Shown in pieces: positions 9,439-17,162 of a DNA stretch of 34,790 nt. The stretch spans positions 1-34,790 of the forward strand of contig QKAF01000077.1 in NCBI GenBank assembly GCA_003246455.1, given 5' to 3'. The DNA is from Bacteroidota bacterium. GTDB taxonomy: Bacteria > Bacteroidota > Ignavibacteria > SZUA-365. Positions within the stretch are counted from its first letter, which is position 1. Each line of letters begins with the position of its first letter. The translations under genes were made by a program, and so were the position numbers. The notes below the pieces were generated by a model that was not told where the DNA came from, did no database searches, and worked only from the letters and a program-made list of their open reading frames with translations.

Positions 9439-12369
9439 CTATTTGAGGAGCATCATCCAATGTGTGCGCACGACACCGTCTGCGCTCAGGCGCGCGAGAT
9501 AGCTGCCGCTCGGGAGACCCGCCGCATCGAAGGTGACACGGTGGGTGCCGCCGTCCTGCTCGCCCTCGAGAAGGCTGCGGACAAGTCGTCCGGTCGCATC
9601 GAAGACCTCGAGGCGGACACTGTGGCGTCCTTCAGGGAGGCGGTATTCGATCACCGTCGCCGGATTGAACGGATTCGGGTAATTCGCCACGATGGCGTAG
9701 CTGGAGACGGCCGACGGATTCTCGACGGCGGTCGTATTGTCGACGGTGACCTGCCAGGTATACGAAACTGCCGGACCGACGCCCTTGCTGCAGGGATCGT
9801 AGACGTCGACCCGCACGAGGTACGAAGCCTCCGTCGCGAAAGAGTGCGTGAAATTGCGTGTCGCATTCGTCACGGAAATTCCGTCGATGAACCATTCGTA
9901 GGTAAGCGCCTGGCGCTCGAAGTCGTACATCTCCACATCGAAGGTGATATTCGTGTCGGTATGCACCGTCATCGGCGTCGCGGGTGACGCGGACAGGATC
10001 TCCGGAAGCAGATTGCCGCCGGCCTTGCGCAGAATCTGCGCGGAACATTGCACCGGCAGCACCGATGCCGACTGCACGAGTGTCGTGATGTCGGACGTCG
10101 CGTCCGCGCACGGGAACGGGAGGACCGGGATCAGCTTCCAGCTCACCGTACCGGAGGTGCCCGGTGCAAGCGGATCCGCTACGGCCTTTGTCGCGTCTTC
10201 TCCAGCGGCAAGCGTGAATGAGACGGGGACAATCAGACCCGCCGCGACATTTGCCGCGTCGGCGCTTCCGATGTTGCGGACGGTCACACTGTATGTCACT
10301 TCCGTGACAGAGCTGTCGATTTCCGTCGGACTGATGTCGCAGGTGACGTCGAGCTGCGCCGCGGTGAGAACCGGGACCGTGAGCATGATGCGGGCCGTAT
10401 CGTTCGGATAGCCCGCCGCTGTACGCACGAACGTAAGCGGGTAATCCGTTGCCACCGAGGGGCGCGGGTAGCGGAGCGGCCATGTGAGCGTATTGCTGCT
10501 GCCCGAGGCAAGGGCGGTAAACGACTGAGTGGCGGATCCACCGTCGAGCGTGACATCCTGCGGCAGGATGATCGTGACATCCCCGGCCGGGCTGTCGTTC
10601 GTACCGGCGGAGGTGATTTCCGCACGGACTTCCGCGGGATCCGGCGTATACGAACCGGCCTGCACGGTAATCACGTCGGCGTCGCAGCGCATGGCCACGG
10701 CCGAAGTGGCGGGCTTGATGTTCATGTAGAGACGCTGCTGCGCAGCCGTCCCTTCCGCCGAGGTAAAGTGCACGTCGACCTGCGCCGTCTTTTCGGTGGC
10801 CTGCGGCTGCACCTGTACGTACCAGGTAACCGTTCCGGTCTCACCGGGCAGAAGCGAAGACGGGGTCAGCATCGCAACGCGGCTGCCGCCATAGGCAACG
10901 CGCACATCGTCCGACTGATCGAGAGTCGCCTCGATACCGGTGAGCGGGAGGTCGCCGTCATTTTCGACTTCAATCGTCACGATGCCCGGGTCCGGATCGT
11001 AGTGTTTCGTGGTGGCATTCCACCGGAACACCAGCGGCAGCGCCTGAGTCGACATCGAACCGCTCTGCGGACGAACGGTGATACGGGCGGAACCTCGCTG
11101 CACGGTCAGGCAGCCGCGGCTGAGCGACACATCGGCAACCTGCACCTGCACGTCGGTATTCGCCTGCACGCTTCCGGCTTTGAAGGAGAGCATCATGAGC
11201 GTGCCCGCGCCGCTGAGGCGCGCGGAACCGCCGAGCGTCACGACCGCTCCCGTGCCGTTCATCGCAACGGAGGCATTCATTCCCTCGGCGAGATGCCCGG
11301 TCGTGACCGCACCCGTCAGCTTCAGTTTCGTCGTGTCAAACGACAGCGAAATCGTACCGGCGTAGAGACGCTGATCCTGGATGGCCGGTGAGATCTGGAG
11401 CGCAACATCCTTCGTCGTCAACGAGACGATCGACGCGGTGTCGGTCACCATGGTCACGGTCACATCGCCGCTCGGGTCTGCATCGAGCACGAACGGCTGC
11501 TGCACCTCGGCACTGTCGTTTGCGATTTTCACCTTCACATCGAGCGAACGGTCTTCCCCGTCACGACAGACATTGTTGCTGCGGTACACCAGCTGCGATG
11601 CGGCCGCCGTTCCGTTCAACGCGTCGATCACTTCCTGGACGAGCAGATCGCTGTTGGTGTAGTAGGTGCCCTTCGTCTCCTGCGAGAGGCGGCGCAGTTC
11701 CGTATCGCTGCCGACCGCGTTGATACCGAAGCAGTGCACCCTGACATTTCCGCTTATCGCGATATTGATTACGGATTGCACATCGAGCGTTCCGCCGTCG
11801 GCTTTCCCGTTCGAGAGCAGCACAACCGCGCGCGAGGGATGGGTGCTGTTCGAGAGGCAGTATTTCACGCCGTTGAAGGCGCCGTCCCAAAGATAGTTTG
11901 AGCCGCCCGTCGGGACGATGGAATTGATAGCATTGGTGAGCAGCGGCTTGATATGGGTGATATCCTGCTGCACGAAGTAATTCCCGTCATACGTCACGAT
12001 CGCACTTTCGTCGATGACGCCGTTCATCCGATCGACGAGACGGCCGGCGAGGCCTTTCGCGAACGCGATGTCCGCCGCGGTCATCGTCGAACCGACGCCG
12101 ATGATGATCGTAAGCGAGTACGGCTGCGTCGCCTGCGGATGCGTCAGATGAAGCGGCGACTGCACGAATCCGTCTTCCTTCAGCGTGAAATTCGTACTGT
12201 CGGTCGAACGGACAATGACCCCGTTCTGCCGCACCACGACGTTGGCGGTCACATCCGGGAACGCATTCGTTTCAACCTTCTGCACTTCTATGGAATACTG
12301 CGAAAACGCGGTAGGCGCAAACAGCAGCGTCAACAGCAACCAGGCCGCAAATCCCTTGCAACGCTTCAT
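9439..12369 (-). CDS. T9SS-exported protein with degenerate vWA and cohesin-like domains
   Basis: Large secreted protein of 976 residues, specific function unknown. A signal peptide spans 1-22. A von Willebrand A-like fold lies at about 65-255; its metal site is degenerate, with GVGST where DxSxS is expected and LLSNGKAD in place of LLTDG, although PTGGS is kept. A cohesin-like beta domain (about 325-430: LSFDTTKLKLTG, GTLMMLSFKA) follows, then several Ig/CARDB-like repeats (about 450-790), a PKD-like domain near 800-880 (LTYEWFIDG), and a T9SS type A sorting domain with NYPNPFNPATVIEYRLPEG. I chose the ATG at 12369 because GGAGG lies eight bases upstream; the ATG at 12375 is too close to it. 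The M1 gene follows within 6-27 bases. A surface or adhesion role is inference. Confidence 0.88.
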   Translation of the reverse strand: MKRCKGFAAWLLLTLLFAPTAFSQYSIEVQKVETNAFPDVTANVVVRQNGVIVRSTDSTNFTLKEDGFVQSPLHLTHPQATQPYSLTIIIGVGSTMTAADIAFAKGLAGRLVDRMNGVIDESAIVTYDGNYFVQQDITHIKPLLTNAINSIVPTGGSNYLWDGAFNGVKYCLSNSTHPSRAVVLLSNGKADGGTLDVQSVINIAISGNVRVHCFGINAVGSDTELRRLSQETKGTYYTNSDLLVQEVIDALNGTAAASQLVYRSNNVCRDGEDRSLDVKVKIANDSAEVQQPFVLDADPSGDVTVTMVTDTASIVSLTTKDVALQISPAIQDQRLYAGTISLSFDTTKLKLTGAVTTGHLAEGMNASVAMNGTGAVVTLGGSARLSGAGTLMMLSFKAGSVQANTDVQVQVADVSLSRGCLTVQRGSARITVRPQSGSMSTQALPLVFRWNATTKHYDPDPGIVTIEVENDGDLPLTGIEATLDQSDDVRVAYGGSRVAMLTPSSLLPGETGTVTWYVQVQPQATEKTAQVDVHFTSAEGTAAQQRLYMNIKPATSAVAMRCDADVITVQAGSYTPDPAEVRAEITSAGTNDSPAGDVTIILPQDVTLDGGSATQSFTALASGSSNTLTWPLRYPRPSVATDYPLTFVRTAAGYPNDTARIMLTVPVLTAAQLDVTCDISPTEIDSSVTEVTYSVTVRNIGSADAANVAAGLIVPVSFTLAAGEDATKAVADPLAPGTSGTVSWKLIPVLPFPCADATSDITTLVQSASVLPVQCSAQILRKAGGNLLPEILSASPATPMTVHTDTNITFDVEMYDFERQALTYEWFIDGISVTNATRNFTHSFATEASYLVRVDVYDPCSKGVGPAVSYTWQVTVDNTTAVENPSAVSSYAIVANYPNPFNPATVIEYRLPEGRHSVRLEVFDATGRLVRSLLEGEQDGGTHRVTFDAAGLPSGSYLARLSADGVVRTHWMMLLK

Positions 12370-12409
12370 GGACATATCCTCCGTAATTCAGAGATCAGGT
12401 ATGAAAGAA

Positions 12410-12440
12410 AAAAGATACGCAAGAGCGGGGAAAAATGCAG
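12410..12440 (-). promoter_or_regulatory. Promoter candidate for the vWA gene (CTG-N20-TATCTTTT)
   Basis: On the minus strand CTG is followed after 20 bases by TATCTTTT, which matches TAnnTTTG at all fixed bases except the last. The upstream triplet is CTG rather than TTG. The leader would be about 35 bases. Confidence 0.35.
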
Positions 12441-12493
12441 TATGTTTCCCCGTCAGGTTCTCCTGCGGTCCCATAGATGACACGCATGTCCTC

Positions 12494-12578
12494 GCATTGT
12501 GACATCCCGCGGACAGATTCCCGCCGCCCTTGCCTCTCCGCCCGCGCCTGCCTATTTTCCGTGTATTCATCACAATGC
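12494..12578. promoter_or_regulatory. Paired 9-bp inverted repeats bracketing the TPM promoter
   Basis: GCATTGTGA (12494-12502) and its exact reverse complement TCACAATGC (12570-12578) stand 67 bases apart in the divergent region between the vWA and TPM genes. They enclose the TPM promoter candidate. Both are followed by a similar GACATYCC, so the units also share direct similarity. The arrangement could be two operators for a looping regulator; chance is not excluded. Confidence 0.4.
12530..12560 (+). promoter_or_regulatory. Promoter candidate for the TPM genes (TTG-N20-TATTTTCC)
   Basis: TTGCCT is followed after 17 bases by TATTTT, equivalent to TTG-N20-TATTTTCC in the Bacteroidota frame. 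Transcription would begin around 12567, some 20 bases before the first ATG. Confidence 0.35.
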
Positions 12579-12587
12579 GACATTCCC

Positions 12588-13247
12588 ATGCTCAAACCAG
12601 AAAACATGTTTTCAGAACAGGACAAAAAGCGCATTGCGGAAGCGGTCAGGGAAGCGGAACAGCGGACGTCTGGTGAAATCGTGCCCTACGTCGTCGGCCG
12701 CAGCGACACGTACCCCGAGGCGTGGCTGCGCGCGGGCCTGCTGCTCGCGTTTCTTGTCCTCTTCCTGTTCGCTCTCGTCGACATGGGGACAGACCTGTGG
12801 CTTCCCTTCGGCTACGCGGAGTCGGGTGTGCTCGTCATCCTGGCTTTCGGCATCGGTGCCCTGCTCACGGCGTACGTCCCGGCGCTGAAGCGCGTATTCG
12901 TTCCCGGCGGAATGCTGCAGCAGCGCGTGGACGAACGGGCGGCCCTCGCGTTCGTGGATGAAGAAGTGTTCAACACGCGGGAGCGTACGGGCATTCTCAT
13001 CTTCATTTCCCTCTTCGAACGCCGCGTTCGCATCCTCGGCGACTCCGGGATCAACGCGCTCGTCAAGCAGGACGAATGGGATGCCATCGTCCAGCTCATC
13101 GTCGACGCCATCCGGAATGGCGTTCCCGCGGAGGGAATGCTTGAAGCCATCTGGAAATGCGGCGAACTGCTCGAGCGCAGCGGCGTGGAAATCCGTCCCG
13201 ACGACGTCAATGAACTCGATGATCGCGTCCGTTTCAGCGATACGTGA
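12588..13247 (+). CDS. TPM-domain membrane protein
   Basis: Membrane protein of 219 residues with the TPM fold (PF04536) split around a membrane part. The N-terminus (FSEQDKKRIAEAVREAEQRTSGEIVPYV) is the typical opening of cytosolic-side TPM proteins. Two hydrophobic segments follow (about 43-62 and 72-95), then FNTRERTGILIFISLFERRVRILGDSGIN and a C-terminal helical part. TPM proteins are linked to membrane-protein quality control and photosystem repair in other organisms, but no general biochemical role is settled. Starts at 12588 and 12606 are both possible and neither has a clear ribosome-binding site. The second TPM gene follows seven bases after the stop. LemA, a frequent neighbour, is absent. 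Confidence 0.88.
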   Translation: MLKPENMFSEQDKKRIAEAVREAEQRTSGEIVPYVVGRSDTYPEAWLRAGLLLAFLVLFLFALVDMGTDLWLPFGYAESGVLVILAFGIGALLTAYVPALKRVFVPGGMLQQRVDERAALAFVDEEVFNTRERTGILIFISLFERRVRILGDSGINALVKQDEWDAIVQLIVDAIRNGVPAEGMLEAIWKCGELLERSGVEIRPDDVNELDDRVRFSDT

Positions 13248-13254
13248 GGCCCGC

Positions 13255-14181
13255 ATGAACCGCATCGCATACTTCCTGCTCGCCACCGTCCTCGTTCTCG
13301 CCACCGCGCGCGCGCTCGAGGTCCCCTTCCTCTCCGGTCACGTCAACGACAACGCGCATCTCCTCAGCGCGGAGATGGTCACCGAACTCGAGCACATGCT
13401 CACCGCTTACGAAGACAGTACGGGAAACCAGATCGTGCTGCTGACGATCACGTCTCTCGAGGGAGAAACGCTCGAAGAGTATTCCCTGCGCGTCGCCGAA
13501 ACCTGGAAACTCGGGCAGAAAGGCGTGGACAACGGCGCGCTCCTGCTCATCGCGAAGGACGACCGGAAACTGCGGATCGAGGTCGGCTACGGACTCGAAG
13601 CCTCGCTGACGGACGCGATGACCTCCTACATCATCAACAGCGTCATCACCCCGCGCTTCAAGCAGGGCGACTTCGAGAGCGGCATTCGCGAAGGGCTGGA
13701 GAGCATCGTGCGCACCGCGGACGGGACGCTGGGCGAAGGAGACATCACCTCCACGGCGGACGATGATTTTCCCATCTGGCTCTTCATGACGGTGTGGTTC
13801 GGACTTGTCGGTTTCTTCACCCTGATGGGACTGTTCACCGAGGGCTGCATGGGCTGGGGACTGTATGTATTCCTGATCCCGTTCTATCTCGGTCCCGCCA
13901 CCATCGTCTCGGAATCCACGGGTTCCTCGGCGGGCTGGATGGTGTTCGGTATCTACCTCATCGCATACCCGCTGCTCCGGCTGATCATACCGAAAACCGA
14001 GTACGGGAAGAAGCTCACGAAGAAAATGAGCACGAGAAGCACGTCCCGCGGAGGGAGCTGGAGCAGTTCCGGAGGATCGTCATCCTCTTCGGGCTGGTCG
14101 AGCAGCAGCTTTTCGTCGAGCAGCAGCTTCAGCGGCGGCGGCGGCAGTTTCGGCGGCGGCGGCTCGAGCGGAAGCTGGTAG
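13255..14181 (+). CDS. TPM-domain protein, YgcG-like, with Gly/Ser-rich tail
   Basis: Second protein of the pair, 308 residues. It has a signal peptide (1-20), a periplasmic TPM domain at about 25-155 (VNDNAHLLSAEMVTELE, NGALLLIAKDDRKLRIEVGYGLE, LTDAMTSYII), two or three membrane segments at about 175-250, and a Ser/Gly tail (about 260-308) ending GGGGSSGSW, the hallmark ending of the YgcG group. A further reading frame extends upstream inside the first TPM gene, but ATG at 13255 gives a proper signal peptide and is preceded by GAGG. The two genes form an operon. The end of the gene carries a 16-bp duplication that copies the last codons and stop just past the stop codon. Confidence 0.92.
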   Translation: MNRIAYFLLATVLVLATARALEVPFLSGHVNDNAHLLSAEMVTELEHMLTAYEDSTGNQIVLLTITSLEGETLEEYSLRVAETWKLGQKGVDNGALLLIAKDDRKLRIEVGYGLEASLTDAMTSYIINSVITPRFKQGDFESGIREGLESIVRTADGTLGEGDITSTADDDFPIWLFMTVWFGLVGFFTLMGLFTEGCMGWGLYVFLIPFYLGPATIVSESTGSSAGWMVFGIYLIAYPLLRLIIPKTEYGKKLTKKMSTRSTSRGGSWSSSGGSSSSSGWSSSSFSSSSSFSGGGGSFGGGGSSGSW

Positions 14182-14201
14182 ACGCGGAAGCTGGTAGACG
14201 C
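14170..14201 (+). repeat. 16-bp direct duplication over the TPM stop codon
   Basis: GGAAGCTGGTAGACGC occurs twice in tandem (14170-14185 and 14186-14201). The first copy encodes the final Gly-Ser-Trp and the stop; the second is untranslated. It looks like a slippage duplication. Confidence 0.9.
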
Positions 14202-14206
14202 AGAAA

Positions 14207-14240
14207 TAAAAAAACGGCTCCGGAATCCGGAGCCGTTTTT
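14207..14240. terminator. Bidirectional terminator between TPM and groEL
   Basis: ACGGCTCCGG and CCGGAGCCGT form a strong stem with an A tract on the left and a T run on the right. It can end transcripts of the convergent TPM operon (+) and groESL operon (-). Its stem core resembles that of the terminator at 22465-22498. Confidence 0.92.
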
Positions 14241-14258
14241 CATTTGCGAACGCAGCGA

Positions 14259-15911
<1,653 letters not shown>

Positions 15912-15961
15912 TTATGTATCGATGAAAAAATATTGAGTGAATTCGTTCGAAGTGCGTCTGT

Positions 15962-16255
15962 CTATCCGACAATCGCGAAAATGTCATTCTCACGCATGAT
16001 CAGGTAATCTTCGCCTTCGACGGAGACTTCCGTACCGGAGTACTTCCCGTACAGCACCTTGTCCCCGACCTTGACTTCCATCGCGATGGCCTTGCCGTCT
16101 TCCGCGGTGCGGCCAGGTCCGACAGCAACGATTTCACCCTGCTGCGGCTTCTCTTTCGCCGAATCGGGGATGTAGAGACCGCCAGCGGTCTTTTCCTCGG
16201 CCTCGAGCGCACGAACAATGACCCGATCCGCGAGAGGTTTCAGATTCATTGCCAT
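15962..16255 (-). CDS. groES: Co-chaperonin GroES (Hsp10)
   Basis: Heptameric lid of the GroEL chamber, 97 residues. It shows [22 protein letters not shown] with the mobile loop near 17-34, then [26 protein letters not shown] and the closing [14 protein letters not shown] lies nine bases before the ATG at 16255; a second ATG two codons later is less likely. It is the first gene of groESL, transcribed from a strong promoter that overlaps a perfect CIRCE operator. Confidence 0.99.
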   Translation of the reverse strand: MAMNLKPLADRVIVRALEAEEKTAGGLYIPDSAKEKPQQGEIVAVGPGRTAEDGKAIAMEVKVGDKVLYGKYSGTEVSVEGEDYLIMRENDIFAIVG

Positions 16256-16309
16256 AATGTTTTTCCTCCAGAAAGATATTTTGTGAAAATAAGGTTGTAT
16301 AGCGGTGTA

Positions 16310-16336
16310 TTAGCACTCTCATCTACAGAGTGCTAA
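16310..16336 (-). promoter_or_regulatory. CIRCE operator (HrcA binding site)
   Basis: TTAGCACTC, nine bases, GAGTGCTAA: a perfect match to the CIRCE consensus. It overlaps the -10 end of the groES promoter and continues into the leader, the usual position for HrcA repression that is relieved on heat shock. Confidence 0.98.
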
Positions 16337-16363
16337 CATAAAAAATCACCACGGCAAAGTCAA
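16333..16363 (-). promoter_or_regulatory. groESL promoter
   Basis: On the minus strand TTGACT (16358-16363) and TATGTT (16335-16340) are 17 bases apart. In the Bacteroidota frame this reads TTG-N20-TATGTTAG. It lies directly upstream of CIRCE and about 80 bases before the groES ATG. Confidence 0.75.
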
Positions 16364-16375
16364 TACCCTGCAAAC

Positions 16376-16408
16376 TGCCATTATGTCATATTTTATGACA
16401 TAATGGCA
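16376..16408. promoter_or_regulatory. 33-bp perfect palindrome upstream of the groESL promoter
   Basis: Arms TGCCATTATGTCATA (16376-16390) and its exact reverse complement (16394-16408) flank TTT. Each arm is itself nearly palindromic (TGCCATTATGTCA, form TGnCATnATGnCA), so the site reads as two operators facing each other. It ends 13 bp upstream of the -35 element and is AT-rich in a GC-rich region. No U run follows, so it is unlikely to be the terminator of the thiamine pyrophosphokinase gene. The binding protein is unknown. Confidence 0.75.
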
Positions 16409-16474
16409 TATATACACCGAAACTGAATCAGAATGGCGGGAATGACAGGGGTTGAAATGCGCGGGAGAGGCGAA

Positions 16475-17128
16475 TTACAGCGTCCACATTCCTTCATGCA
16501 GTTCTCGAAACACGAGAAGCACGCCGTTACGCATGAAGATCGTGAACTTATCATCGAGCGCTTCGTTGCAGGTTCCTTCCGTCAGACCGAAGGAAAGGGA
16601 CTCCCCCTGTAGCGGATAACGCAATCCGGAATAGTGGATGCCGTCGGAAGGCGCGAGCGGAACGATGCTGATTCTGTCCGCGGGACGGCTTGGGAAGGTC
16701 CGTGTCGCGGTTATGATATCGACGCGATAATGGGGATCGAACAGAACGAGGTCGAAGTCGTCGCGGTAGCGGAGCAGGATGGAAAAATTCCCGAGCGTAT
16801 GATCGAGCAGCTTCCCGGTAACGCCGCAGACGGCGACGGTTCGGACTTCCTGCTCGCGAAGCAGGAGCAGCGCTTTTTCGAAATCGGTATCGTCCTGCCG
16901 TTCGAGATGGATCAGCGGGACACCCGCGCGCTCGTAATACGCGCGGGTGTCGCCGGTGATCGAATCGAAGTCGCCGATGATGGTGTCCGGCATGATGTCG
17001 AGGCTGCGCGCGGCGTTCGCGCCCCCGTCGGCACAGACGATGGTGTCGACCTGCGATACGAGAGAGTGCACCACCTCGTCGGCGGCCATTTTCCCGTTAC
17101 AAATCAGCAGTGCCTTCCGTGTATTCAT
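16475..17128 (-). CDS. Thiamine pyrophosphokinase (thiamine diphosphokinase)
   Basis: Cytosolic enzyme that transfers pyrophosphate from ATP to thiamine, giving thiamine diphosphate (TPP). The 217-residue protein shows the family motifs in order: CADGGAN (32-38), GDFDS (52-56), QDDTDFEKAL (78-87) and TGKLLDHTLGN (104-114). The frame is open further upstream, but ATG at 17128 fits the family N-terminus (ALLICNG) and has AAGGTG upstream. It begins 34 bases after the TonB-dependent receptor gene and lies behind the same TPP riboswitch. The pair therefore imports thiamine and converts it to the coenzyme that shuts off their transcript. No thiamine biosynthesis gene is present in the window. Confidence 0.95.
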   Translation of the reverse strand: MNTRKALLICNGKMAADEVVHSLVSQVDTIVCADGGANAARSLDIMPDTIIGDFDSITGDTRAYYERAGVPLIHLERQDDTDFEKALLLLREQEVRTVAVCGVTGKLLDHTLGNFSILLRYRDDFDLVLFDPHYRVDIITATRTFPSRPADRISIVPLAPSDGIHYSGLRYPLQGESLSFGLTEGTCNEALDDKFTIFMRNGVLLVFRELHEGMWTL

Positions 17129-17162
17129 GCGCACACCTTTTGATTGAGATCCCGGATTGCGA

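Noticed and set aside
12958-13254. N-terminal extension of the second TPM protein
   Set aside because: It overlaps the first TPM gene in another frame; ATG at 13255 has a signal peptide and GAGG upstream.
16376-16408. Terminator of the thiamine pyrophosphokinase gene
   Set aside because: The stem is AT-rich and followed by GTTTGCAGGG, not a U run. Its position at the groES promoter fits an operator better.
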